This document shows positions 8,982 to 19,182 of a stretch of DNA of 20,730 nucleotides, one piece after another. The stretch comes from Polyrhizophydium stewartii. Lineage: Eukaryota > Chytridiomycota > Chytridiomycetes > Rhizophydiales. Under the pieces are notes generated by a model. It did not search any database. It was given only the letters and a program-made list of their open reading frames with translations, and was not told the origin of the DNA. The translations under genes and the position numbers were made by a program. The stretch is taken from the NCBI GenBank assembly GCA_027604665.1, contig JADGIZ010000184.1, forward strand, positions 1-20,730, written 5' to 3'. Each line of letters opens with the position of its first letter. The stretch's first letter is position 1.

Positions 8982-9092
8982 AGCGCCGGATCGGCGAGCG
9001 CATGGCACGGGCTCGGGCACGGATCCCTGCGGCGGGCTGCATCGATCTGGCGGCGTCCGCGGCCGCGGGCCGTGGTTGCCGCCGTCCCCGCC
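8982..9092. promoter_or_regulatory. Short spacer between DUF4291 and threonine aldolase genes
   Basis: This 111-bp GC-rich spacer must hold the 3' end of the DUF4291 gene and the promoter of the threonine aldolase. I see no TATA-like or AATAAA element in it. Confidence 0.3.
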
Positions 9093-10929
9093 ATGCCAAT
9101 CCGCTTCGTGCTGTCGCCCGCCACCCGCCTGCCGTCCGCCGTGGCGGCCATGCCGCGCGCCGCGGTCCGCGCCCGCCTCGCCGCCCGCCTGCCCGCACCC
9201 GCCGCGCTGCTGCGCCCGACCGCCTTCAAGCCCGCCGCCCCGGCGCAGCTGGCCGTCGCCACCGCCGCCGTCGTCACCGTTGCCGCGGCGCCGGAGCAGC
9301 AGCACGCGACTCGCGCTGCCGAGGCCGCCGCGAGCGAGCAGCCGCCCGCCGCTGGTGCCGCCGCAGGCGCCGAGGCCGCCGACGCCGCCGACGGCCCGCG
9401 CACTGCGTCCATCTACACCCGCCGCCAGCTCGCCATCGAGGACCCGCAGGCCTTTGCCGACGTGCGCAGCGACACGGGTGCGCGGTCGATCCGCGGAACT
9501 CGGCGGCCGAGAGATGCCTGGCGGTGCTGACGCTGGTCCGCCGGCAGTGACCCGCCCGTCGCCCGACATGCTGCAGGCCATGATCGCCGCGCCTGTTGGC
9601 GATGACGTCTTTGGCGTGAGTTCCGCTTGCACTTGCTTGCCGCTCGGCATCAGATGCTGAAGCCGCTCGCCTCGTGCAGGAGGACCCGACGATCAACGAG
9701 CTCGAGAGGACCGTCGCAAGGCTCGCGGGCAAGGAAGCCGCGCTCTTCTGCGCCAGCGGCACCATGAGCAACCAGGTGGCGATCCGCTCGCATCTCACGC
9801 AGCCGCCGTACTCGGTGCTCTGCGATGCGCGCGCGCACGTCCTCAACCACGAGGCTGGCGGCATCGCCTTCCACTGCGGCGCGGCCGTCGTTGCAGTTCC
9901 CCCGCGCGAGCACACGGGCCACCTCACCGCTGCCCTCGTCAAGCGTCACCTGATCACCTCGACCGACATCCACACCACGCCGACCCGGCTCGTCTGCCTC
10001 GAGAACACCTTGAACGGCAGCGTGCGTCGTCGCCGAGGTGCGTGCACTGGCGTCGCTCTGACCGCTCTGCTGACTGACGCATACCCGTGCGTTGGCCATC
10101 GCCCCCGCCCCGCGTGCTCCAGGTCATGCCCATCGACGACATCCGCGCCATCTCAGAGTTTGTGCGCGGCAAGGGCATCCCGATCCACCTCGATGGCGCG
10201 CGCCTCTGGAACGCATCGGCCGCGACCGGCATCTCCATCAAGGATTACTGCTCGCACTTTGACAGCGTGTCGCTCTGCTTCTCCAAGGGTGGGTTCAACA
10301 CGCCATTGTGCTCGCAGCCTGGCCAATGTGCGCCTGCCGGGGTGGAAGGGAGCGCGGTGCTGACGAGTGCGGTGCGGGGACAGGTCTTGGTGCTCCCGTC
10401 GGGTCGGTTCTTGTTGGTGAGCCTGCATGCCTTGCCCAGCAATACAACCATCTCGCTCGCCCCTTCGAATCACTGACGGCTGTCCTTGAACCTCGCCTCG
10501 CCGCCGCTTGCCGCAGGATCGACCGAGTTCATCGCCAAGGCACGCCACTTCCGCAAGCTCTACGGCGGCGCGATGCGCCAAGCTGGCATCCTGGCCGCCG
10601 CATGCCTGTACGCGCTCGACCACTACTTCCCGACCCTGTCAGAGGTCCACGCCAACGCGCGCTACTTTGGCGACGCGCTCGTGGCCCTGGGCTTTGGCCT
10701 CGACCGCCCCGTCGAGACCAACATGGTTTGGCTCGACACGGCGCCGCTCGGCCTCGTTGCCGACGACGTCGCCAAGGTCCTGCTCAAGGCCCGCATCCGC
10801 GCTTTTGGCGGCGAGGACACGGTCATGCGGATTGTGCTGCACCACCAGGTCTCGCGCGAGGACCTTGAGCGCGCGGTTGCTGAGCTCACGGTGTATGTCG
10901 CCACGCTTGGACCGCGGCGCGCAGCCTGA
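9093..10929 (+). CDS. GLY1: Low-specificity L-threonine aldolase with mitochondrial-type presequence, six exons
   Basis: PLP-dependent enzyme cleaving L-threonine or L-allo-threonine to glycine and acetaldehyde. Exons: 9093-9477, 9548-9615, 9680-10021, 10123-10288, 10384-10416, 10517-10929, giving 468 residues. Motifs in order: DVRSDT joined to VTRPSPDML across intron 1, EDPTINELE, ASGTMSNQVAI, AHVLNHEAGG, ENTLNGSV, IHLDGARLWNA, then CFSKG with the PLP-binding lysine at the end of exon 4. GLGAPVGSVLV is encoded by a 33-nt microexon and is needed to restore the conserved core. About 120 residues precede the catalytic domain. They start MPIRFVLSPATRLPSAVAAM and are rich in Arg and Ala, with no acidic residue in roughly the first 65, as in a mitochondrial presequence. 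The first conserved-frame ATG is 9093. Introns of 64-101 nt mostly carry CTGAC. Confidence 0.92.
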
Positions 10930-11137
10930 ACCACCACGCTGGGATGTGTGCATGAGTGTGGGGTGAATGTGGGTGTGGATGCTGTTGCCTGCGATCATGT
11001 GCGATTGCATTCTCTCCGTCTCGGAAACGCTGCTGTACTCTTCTTTCGCTCTCCTTGTCCATCAGCCGAAATGAAGCCAGAGGGACCACACAATTCATAT
11101 TCATGCTTGTTTTGAGAATGTCGCGGGCAGCCTCGTC
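10930..11137. other. Tail-to-tail spacer between threonine aldolase and ATG7
   Basis: The 208-bp region is flanked by two stop codons on opposite strands and must hold both 3' ends. It is less GC-rich than its surroundings, with GT-rich sequence after the threonine aldolase stop. I see no canonical AATAAA on either strand and no gene. Confidence 0.5.
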
Positions 11138-14118
11138 TCACATGGCGTCGTCGTCGTCGTCGTCGTCCCACTCGACGTCAAGCGTATCGCCGGCCGAGTG
11201 CAGCTCAGCAAGCCCCGAGACTTCCTCGAGGTATTTTGGCGACGCGAGGCCCTTGAGTACAAAGTCGTGGCCGTTGCGGGCGTACAGATCCAGCACCCGC
11301 GCAGAGCATGCAGGGCACTTGTCGAATGCCTGTGCTACGACAAGCAGGTTGGTGAACTGCCCGAGCGAGCCACGGATCTGGTGTGGCATCGCGCCGAGGA
11401 CCGAGTTGCCCGGAACGCCTGTTTCGTTGACGGCCGGTGCCCAGGCGCTGCGATCAACGGTGCAATGTCAGCCGCACGGCACTCGCAGCATCTTTGGGGG
11501 GGATGCGGGACAAGAGCGGGATGCGCACCCCTGCGGATGGCTCAGGATCGAGGAGAGCAGCTCAACAACGAGCGCGCTGGCGATGCCCGACAGCCCCGGC
11601 CGTGTCACCGTGCACTGCTGGTCGAGCGTGCGGTCCGCGAGCGACTGCCGTGCACCATCCAGTGCGTGTCAGCTTGCCTGCTGATGCCGTCATTGCACAA
11701 CACAAGCGACGCAACGCTCGCCCTACATCCGTCGGTGCGACCACGTCCGTGCAAAAGTAGCATCCCAGGCTGACGGGTGAGTCGCTGCCCTCGGCGCTCG
11801 CAGCAAACGGATTGGTACCACGCATGCCGTGGCGCATAACCAGGAACGTGTCGAACCCAAGCGCCGCATTGAGCACAATCTAGGCATGCATCACCGTCAG
11901 CTGATGCGGCGTCGAGTCGCACGACTCCTGCAAGGTGCTGTTGATGCAGACGCATCCTAACCTTGCCCATGCTGGCGCCAAGCAGCGTCGGCAGCCAGCG
12001 GCTCTCGCGGCTGTCCGTCAGCAGAAACACCGCGTCATGAGCGCGCACAAGATCTTCGAGCGCCGCAATGTTCTTCTTGATCACGTCCGCGGACTGGATC
12101 GAGTGTCCAGGCATGGGAATGCTGAGCTCGCATCCGACGGCATTCTGACGCACAGCAAACAGTCTGGCGGTCAGACCATGCGCATCTCCTGGCACGCACA
12201 TCTGCAGATCAGCGCGACGCTCACCACGCCTGGAAAGACCTCCTTGAGGGCCGCCGCTGCCGCAATGGCTTTGGGTTTCCCGCCGTCGAGGCAGTCGGCA
12301 AACTTGAACAGCGGCTGGCGCACTGGGTTCGAAAACGAGACCTTGCCATTGTCCACGAGCGTGATGTTGCGCACACCCCACGCCTGGCAGCCGTCGGCAC
12401 CACGCGCGTCAGCTCAGTATCTCCAGCCGGCGTCACAGCCTGCACCACTGCGCACCATCAGGATGCGCGCAACGTAGCATCCCAGCGTGCCGGCGCCGAG
12501 CAAAAGACACTTTGTCTGCGAGATGCGGTCGAGCTGCAGCTCGGGCAGGATGCGCCACCGCATGAGCTTGAGGTTCAGATCAACGGCCGTCTCAGCCAGC
12601 CGCGTGGGGTCCATCAGCGGGGCCAGATCCGCCACGCGCGGGCTGGGCTTGCCCTGCACGCCCTTTTCCCATCCCACGGACTTGGGCTCGTCTGCACCAA
12701 AAACCGCATGGCAAGAGATCACGGTAAGCTGCGGTCACGCATTCCTGCTCGGCACATGCGAGAGAGAGACCACGCACCGGCAAACGCCGACAGCTGCACG
12801 TCCAGAACGATGCTCGCCGAGATGTCGTCGCGGCGGCGGGACGACTCGCGATAGCACACAACGCGCACGCTGCGTGCAAACCACTGCGTCGCCACCAGCG
12901 CCAGGAAGTTGCGCAGCGGCCAGCCCGGGTTCTCGGATAGCCCCGACGGATCGACAAACCCGATCGTCTGCTGCTTGCCACACATAAAAAGGATCAGCGA
13001 CGGATATTTCGCATGGTCGAGGGAGAGCCCGGATCCACCTTCTGTCCTTCGCCAAAGAAGGTGCCAAACTCGGCCACATCTGCAATCGCAAATCCGCCGT
13101 TCTCGAGCGTTTTGAGGAGGAAGAATCCGGGCGAGACCGAGACCGCGCGGAAGCGCTCGTACTCGGAGCGCAGGCGGTCGAGCTGTCCATACGCCATGAA
13201 AGACCTTGTAAGCTTATCGCCCCACATGAAAGCAACCATTCCTGCCATAGGCTTTCCATGCTTCAACACCCACCGATTCGGCGCCGTAAACCTCGGCAAG
13301 CGGCCGCACGGGCGTCTCGAGCTTGAAAGGCTCGAGCGGCAGGATGGCCGGGAAGGCGAACCAGTAATAGAACTTGTACTTTTTCAGATCTGCAAAGGTG
13401 AGCAGCAGGAAGCGGCCCAGCAGGCGCGGGTCTTGTGCCGCTGCGCCAGAGAGGATGTCCTGCCAGATCTGCCGCGCCGGGGCGAAGCGAACCACGTCAG
13501 GCGCCTGTGTCGGGGTCGGAAAGCAAGGCCGAGCTGGCAGCCAGGTGGTCACGCACCTCGAGCGTGATGGTCTTGAGCAGGCTGTTCTTGTCGACGGCCT
13601 TGAACTCCTCGATGGTGTTGGTGTTCTTGAGCGTGCCCGGCACGAGGAACTCGCGCGAATTGATCTGGCTGCTCGGTTGCCGCGCAGTGTGTCAGCGGCC
13701 GCTGGCGGCGTGCTGATCGCAGCGGCTCAGGCCTGGCTCGGGTAGATGCGGCCGCGCTGCGGCTGCCTCCGCCGAAGCCAGGGTGCTTATGGAGGGCGAG
13801 AGCAAGGCGGTCGACGCACCGCTTGAGCTTGGAGAAGGACGTTGCGTTCACGCAGAGCCGCGCTGGCAGCACGTCTTGCGGTGCAGCTGCCGCACCGGCT
13901 GTGCCTGCTGCGCCCGCGCCGCCGCCGGCCGACGCGGGCTGGCTGCTACCGGCGCGGTCGAGCGGGAAGGCATCGCCGCTCGAGTAGAAGCCCTGGATCG
14001 GCACGGTGGCATCGTCGAGCTTGTACACGTTGATCTTGTTGTTGCCCAGGGTGTGCCAGAACGTCGCCTCGATGGCGCTCTGGAAGGGCTCGAACTGCAG
14101 CAGCGTCGGCTCGGCCAT
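11138..14118 (-). CDS. ATG7: Autophagy E1-like activating enzyme Atg7, 11 exons
   Basis: E1-like enzyme that activates Atg8 and Atg12 and passes them to Atg3 and Atg10 during autophagosome formation in the cytosol. Exons in gene order: 14118-13820, 13668-13557, 13504-13274, 13212-13039, 12970-12778, 12691-12456, 12383-12225, 12144-11962, 11879-11727, 11644-11529, 11447-11138, joining to 721 residues. The N-terminal domain shows [45 protein letters not shown] and [18 protein letters not shown]. The C-terminal E1 domain shows the nucleotide-binding loop GAGTLG (402-407), [29 protein letters not shown] and [13 protein letters not shown]. It also has the zinc-type pairs CYFC and CPAC, and the catalytic cysteine in [13 protein letters not shown] (about Cys591). 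[11 protein letters not shown] follows, and the protein ends in a poly-Asp tail. A Gly/Ala-rich insert lies near residues 59-80. Exon 5 starts at a triple NAG acceptor, so its first residues are uncertain by one or two. Confidence 0.95.
11146..11166 (-). repeat. GAC trinucleotide run encoding the poly-Asp C-terminus of ATG7
   Basis: GTC repeats on the plus strand encode seven consecutive aspartates just before the last two residues of Atg7. An acidic C-terminal end occurs in other Atg7 proteins, but the pure run looks like a microsatellite that has expanded in frame. Confidence 0.7.
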
Positions 14119-14228
14119 GTCGGAGTGCTTGCTTTCCTGCGTGCGGAGAAGGAGCAGAAGGCATGCGGCCGTGGGCAGGTGAGGGGTCGGTGGATGCCCC
14201 GCGGACACGACGCGGACACGACCACCTG
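14119..14228. promoter_or_regulatory. Shared divergent promoter region for ATG7 and the Som1-like gene
   Basis: 110 bp separate the ATG7 start codon (minus strand) from the chosen Som1-like start codon (plus strand). An alternative plus-strand ATG at 14163 would shorten this to 44 bp. No TATA box is recognisable. Promoter function is inferred from gene orientation alone. Confidence 0.4.
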
Positions 14229-14659
14229 ATGGATGCCGACGCTCGCCAGCTCGCCCCGAGCACGCTGCACCACGGGATGTCGCCCGACAGCATCGCGAGG
14301 CCGCGGCCGCTGCCGCCGTCCGTCACAAGCGCCGGCTGGCCGGCCGGCCGCGCGGGGATCGCGGCCTCGGCGGCCGCGGCCGGCGGCGGCGACTGCGTCG
14401 TCGACAAGGTCGTGCAGTTCGAGTGCCGGCTCGACTTTGACCGCATCGTCTGTGCGCCGGTCGAGCGCTTCTTCCAACGGTCGGTCGTGCTCGGCCGTGC
14501 TGTTCATTGGCTGCATGCCCGTGCGCTGACGCCGGCCGCGCCGTCGACGCTGCCGCGTGCTGCAGGTGCGCCGGCTTCGCGGCTGTCGAGATCACGCCGA
14601 CGGCAAAGGACCGGTCGGCCAACCCCGAGGTCGTCAAGGGGGTGCCGCACTGGGGTTGA
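14229..14659 (+). CDS. SOM1: Twin-CX9C Som1-like mitochondrial intermembrane-space protein, two exons
   Basis: Exons 14229-14479 and 14566-14659 give 114 residues. Splicing in phase 2 joins VERFFQR to CAGFAAVEITP and creates the last cysteine. The result has a twin CX9C arrangement: C56 and C66 (CVVDKVVQFEC), then C75 and C85 (CAPVERFFQRC). This is the hallmark of small proteins oxidised by Mia40 in the mitochondrial intermembrane space. The pattern C-X9-C, V-C-x-PV-x-R-x-F-x-R-C followed by VE-x-T resembles fungal Som1, a partner of the inner-membrane peptidase Imp1/Imp2. About 50 low-complexity residues precede the domain. The donor (CG|GTCGGT) is weak, but the frame and motif support it. 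An ATG at 14163 in the same frame is possible. The last 26 bp overlap the end of the LRRC43-like gene on the other strand. Confidence 0.7.
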
Positions 14660-17570
14660 GGCGCAACTCTGCGTGCAGCATGCCCACGACCGGCGGCCCA
14701 TAAGGCGGCGCTGGATCGGCGGCATCGGCTGCCGCGGGCTGGGCAGTGCGGGTCGACTCCGCCGAGGACGGCGCCTGCGAGTGGGCAGCTGGCGCGGGCG
14801 ACGGCGCCTGGGATGCCTGCGTGGCTGGTGCAATCTGTCCGTCGGCCGCCACGACGCCCGCTGCCACAGACGCTACAGAAGCCGCCTTTGCCGCCGACCC
14901 AGGGCCTGCATCGGCTGCCGCACTCGCCTGGTCTGCCGGCGACTTGCCCGGAGACGGAGGCGGAGCCAGCCGGAACGGCCCGCCGACGAGGCTCTGCAAC
15001 GGGCCTGCTCAGCAAGGTGAAGCCCGCAGCACCGCTCGCACCAGCGCACGCACCGATCCCATCAGAAAGTCCCTCAGCGACACCTTGCAGACGCCCTGCA
15101 GCGTCGTCTCGGCCTCGGACAGCACCCACTGCATCGCTATCGCCACGGAGCCAGATCGCCGGCTGTCAGCACCCACTGCCAATAACACCCATCTGCATCG
15201 GCATCCGAGTCCGCTTCGGCAGCTGCCTCTCACCTTGGTCGTCCTTGCCGCGCTTGCCCTTGCCCGATGCGCCGCCAGCCCCGGCTGCGCCGGATCCGCT
15301 CGCAGGCGGCCCGCCAGGCTTGCCGCCCTTGGCGTCGGCGGGCTTCCTCGCCCCAGGGTTCGCACTGCCGAGCGGCTTGCCGCCGGCTGCTCGCGACTTG
15401 ATGGCCGCCGACCCCGCGCGCGACGGTGCCTCGGATCCGCCGTCGGCCGTGGCCGGGCGGGACACGTAAGTCGAGCGACGCCGGAACAGACTGACTGTCA
15501 TGCCGTCTGCGAGTCCATGGCGGCGGCATCGTCGATCAGCTTTGGCTGTTACAGGATGCGCGATCAAGGCGCTCTCGCTTGCCCGCTAGTGCGTCGCGCA
15601 ACTCCACGTTGACCTGCAACTCGGCAAGGTTAGCGAAGCGCAGCTCCATGGATGTCGGTGACCATGCGATCGGCTGCGTCGTCACGGGCGTGTTGGCAAG
15701 CGTCTTGAGCGCAAACTCGAGGTAAAAGTGGAACCTGCGAGGCGGGTGTCAGCTCGCTTGCTCAAACATCACACAAACGCAGACGCAACTCCTCGTTTGC
15801 GCCAAGTGCACTCAACTCGTCTGGCGGCTGATCTGGGTTCTCTGCGGCTGGCGCGACAGGCTCTGCGATACCGGTGATCTCGGTCACGGCGATCCGAAGC
15901 TGCACTGCAAACGCGATGTGTGTCAGCCATGATCCCTCCTGCGACCGAGTCGGCTGACATGTCTCACCGCTCGAGCGCTGCCCAAGCAAGCCAATCTTTC
16001 CCGACGCTGTGTAGCGCTCGCCGTCAGGCACGGCCGTCTCGTCGAGAAACGCGAGCTTGGTCAGGCTGCCGATGAGATACTGGCGGTACACGCTGAAGAG
16101 CGAGAGCGGGTTGCCCTTTGCGTCGCCCAGCATCAGCAAAACGAGCACACCGCCCATATCGCCAGCATGCTGCATATCGGCTCGCGCGCACCTGCAAGAC
16201 AAGGATCTTGAGCGATGGAAGAGTCTGCAGGTATGCCACGGTCTCGTCGAGCGCCGTCAGGCTGTTCCACGATAGATCCAGCGAGACGATCGTCGGCGGC
16301 AGCCACTGGGTGAAGGAACCTGGAACGAGCGACGGGCCAAGCAGGCGGCTGCCCGACGTGGCCACGGACCGCGCGAGCGACCGGTTCCCGAGCGACATGT
16401 TCAGGTTCCCGCGCGAGGCGAGCATGTCGCCCATGGACCCGCGCACGCCCGCGCCGGCGTCCGGCTGCATCTCGCCGCCGGAAACAAGCAGCGTATCGAG
16501 CTTGTTGAAGCTGAGGCCCAGGTGCATCAGCTTGTCCAGATGCGCGACGTTTGGCGCCACGGTGATCATGTTGGCGTTGAGATGCAGGATCTGAACGGAT
16601 GCTGGGATGTGCTCGACTTGTGCGATCAGGTTGCCCGTCAGGCTGAGCTCGGTCAGGTTCTTGAACTTGAGCAGGCCCTCGTCGATGCGCGCGATCTTGC
16701 GGCCGTGCAGTCGCAGCGTGCGGAAGTGCGTGTGGAGGAAGTCCATCGTGGACAGTATGCCAATATCGGCAGCGTCTTTCTTTTGGGCGAGTACAGTGCT
16801 CGAGTGTGTGTTGCCGCGGCGAGCATGCGATGGCTGTTGTGGCTCGTGTTCTTGATCGCCTGGGGCAAGAGACTCGAGTGTCTGCTTGCGGAGGTGCTCT
16901 AGGAACAGCTCCTTGAGTCTCGGCGCCTCACTGCTCCACGAGAGATCGGCTGCAGGTCGAGCAGGATGCAGAGTCAGCGACTTTGGGAACTCATTGCTTG
17001 CGCGACAAGGCACCCACCATCGCGCCATGGGTCCAGATCGGCGTCGCACAGCACCTGCTCCACAGAGCCCGCTGGCAGCTGCGAGGTGAGCAGCGGCGGC
17101 GGTTGGACGTCGTCGTAGAGCGTCTGGAAGTTGGACTCGGTCTTGGACGGCACGCGTCGATGAGACGAGCGAGTCTTGTTGGCGCTGAAGCGGTTGAGCA
17201 TCTGCTGGTACTCGCGGCGTTCGTCCTTGGTCGGGCGGGCGGGACGTGAGCGCGGCGTGGACCCACGCGCGCCCGCAGACGCTGGTGCCGACTCTGCCGA
17301 GCCTGTTGTGCGCTTGCCCGCCGCCGCTGCCTGCTGCAGCGCGGAATGCGGGTGGACTGCCTTCTGTGCCTTGGTCGCTGAGCTGGATCCCGCGCCACCG
17401 TCGGCAGCACGAGCTGCGGCGCCACCGCGCGGAGCAAGCAGTGTGCGTGGTGATGAAGCCGTGGCCGCCTTGTGAGCGCCACCGCGGTCGCGCTCGCGCG
17501 GCTTGATGCCCGTGGTCTGGCCGAGCACGGTCTTGAACGCCGCCGTCACTGTGCCTGGCGCGTCGCCCAT
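14634..17570 (-). CDS. LRRC43: LRRC43-like leucine-rich repeat protein of the axoneme, eight exons
   Basis: Likely ciliary/flagellar LRR protein; LRRC43 is linked to motile cilia in animals. Exons in gene order: 17570-17018, 16949-16192, 16115-15968, 15904-15775, 15734-15553, 15506-15234, 15136-15050, 15004-14634, giving 833 residues. A basic, disordered N-terminus of about 185 residues precedes the LRR region in exon 2. That region shows FRTLRLHGRKIARIDEGLL, KFKNLTELSLTGNLI, SVQILHLNANMI, LMHLGLSFNKLD and IVSLDLSWNSLTALDETV. LKILVLQ then joins GNPLSLFSVYRQYLIGSL and LAFLDET, the characteristic LRRC43 end of the repeats. VQLRIAVTEITGI and FHFYLEFALKTL follow, then Gly/Ala/Pro/Lys-rich linkers. 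The repeats carry no per-repeat introns, unlike LRR-A and LRR-B. The last two exon joins are the least certain. The gene follows the glycosyltransferase-like gene by 99 bp on the same strand. Confidence 0.8.
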
Positions 17571-17669
17571 GCTTTGTCGGTGCCCTGCTTCTGTCGGGTG
17601 AACCCGCACATCCACATGCTAAGCGCTATTTGGCACCGGTGAAGCACGCCCAGCGCACGACAGCCATGT
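17571..17669 (-). promoter_or_regulatory. Spacer upstream of the LRRC43-like gene with an overlapping upstream ORF
   Basis: 99 bp separate the stop codon of the glycosyltransferase-like gene from the LRRC43 start codon on the same strand. An upstream ATG at 17617 opens a 23-codon reading frame that ends at 17546, past and out of frame with the main start at 17570. If transcription starts above it, it would reduce LRRC43 translation. No TATA-like box is seen. Confidence 0.35.
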
Positions 17670-19182
17670 TCATTCCGCGCGCGTCAAGTACTGCGGGGCC
17701 ACGAGTCCGTACTTGGTCAGCTGCGGCATCTTGCTCTCGATGCTGCCGCGCTCCTCGGTGGTGGCCGGCAGCGTCACAAGAAGATCTGCAACCTCCTGAC
17801 GGCCAAAGAGCTCGCGTGGGGCGTCGTGTGCCTCTGCGGCGGTATCAAGCACGAAGGTGCGGTTCTCTGGGATGTTGAGCGCGACAAAGAAATGGCGGCT
17901 GTGATGCAATCTTGAGGCGAGGAAACTGCGATTGCTGGTCAGCAAGCTCGGCAAGATGGACAGGTCGGGATTGCGCGAGCACCGACCTCATCCACAGCGG
18001 CTGCGTCGTTGGCGCGGGAACATCTTCAAATGCATGGCCGCTCGAAGCCGCGAATGGGACGTATTCGCCGAGAAGCACCCGGCGGGCGAGCACCGACGAG
18101 CGGGGGTCTGTCTCATGCGCAGAGTCGAGCAAGCGCTTCCAGTCCGCAAACTCAGTGCTAAAGTCCCGCCAGATAGCCTTGCGCGCCAGCACACCCGAGG
18201 CCGGCACGCTTGCCGAGTAAACCAAACGCGATGCGGCGATGTTGCGGCGACTGTCGCTGGATCCGGGCCAGTAGCCGAGCGTCGCTGCCACGTGTGGCTG
18301 CGTGACGAGGTTGCATCCGGCCAGCTGCGATCCGAGATGGAAGGGCGGCCGCTCGAGAAAGACTTTTACGCACCAGCGGGCGTACTGGAGCGCAGCAGGA
18401 GACACCGAGGCGGTCTCGTCGAGCACGAGTGCGTATGGCGACCCGGATGGCCAGCGCGCAGCAACGATGCTTGGGAGATCGTCTCGTGCCATGCGCACAT
18501 CGATGCGCTTGGTGCCATGGCGCCATAATGCGGCATGCACAGCCTTGACGACCTTGACAGGCGCGTCCAAAGCCATGTGCAGGTGCAGCTCGATGTTGTC
18601 GCGGATGCCGGTCGAGTCGGCGGCATCGAGTTGCGCGAGGAGTCGCTGGAGGGCCGTGTGGTTGCGATCGACAAAGATATGCACCGAGAACAGCGTCTGA
18701 GAGGGATATTGATCGCTGGGCTGGTCGGCGCTCCCAGCTGCGGTGACAGCGTCGAAGCTGAGCGAGGCATCCATCCCGACCGTGCCGCGCTGCCGCGCAC
18801 GCTCGGCACGACGGCGAAGCTCGTCCGCCTCGATGCTCTCTTGGATGTGGTCGATCCAACCGTCGAGCGGCCTAGACAGCATCGGCTTACGCGCTGCTCG
18901 GCTCATCGTCACTGCAGCCAAGGCCTGCGTGCGCAGACGCCAGAGTGAGACTTGCAGGGCGGTCGCAAACAACGGCGGCGACGCTCCGACTCCGCCGCGC
19001 CGGCTGGTGGGGGCATCGGAGCCGTCGTCGTCGGGCCCCGCGAGCACGGCGAGTGCGTGCGAGGCGTGCGTCGCACTCTCCTGGACCGCATCTCTGTGAA
19101 GGCGCCCAGGCGTGTCGACCAGCAGCGTCAGGTGCAGCGCCAGCAGGGCCAGCAGCACCACGACCAGCGCACGGCGCAGCAT
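17670..19182 (-). CDS. Type II membrane protein, glycosyltransferase family 2-like, two exons
   Basis: Exons in gene order 19182-17987 and 17925-17670 give 483 residues. The start ATG at 19182 is the first in this frame. It is followed at once by MLRRALVVVLLALLALHLTL, a short basic end and a hydrophobic signal anchor (about 5-22), as in Golgi type II enzymes. The lumenal part resembles GT2-like proteins of fungi and plants: SVHIFVDRNHTALQRLLAQL, IELHLHMALD, then YALVLDETASVSP, where a D/E-D-D type metal motif is usual. The C-terminal exon carries FFVALNIPENRTF, matching the family's late YPNFPNxTS-like segment. Phase-2 splicing across a CTGAC-containing intron is needed to reach it. In place of the acidic triad the protein has DET (255-257), so metal binding and activity are uncertain. 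It could be a divergent or inactive member. Confidence 0.7.

Noticed and set aside
7836..9650. Long minus-strand open frame of 604 codons opposite LRR-B end, DUF4291 and threonine aldolase
   Set aside because: It is antisense to well-supported coding exons, has no family motif and is rich in Arg, Ala and Gly, as expected of a shadow frame in GC-rich coding DNA.
13848..14516. Minus-strand frame upstream of ATG7 as an extended or separate gene
   Set aside because: It lies opposite the Som1-like exon, has no recognised motif, and ATG7 homologues begin at the chosen start near LQFEPF.
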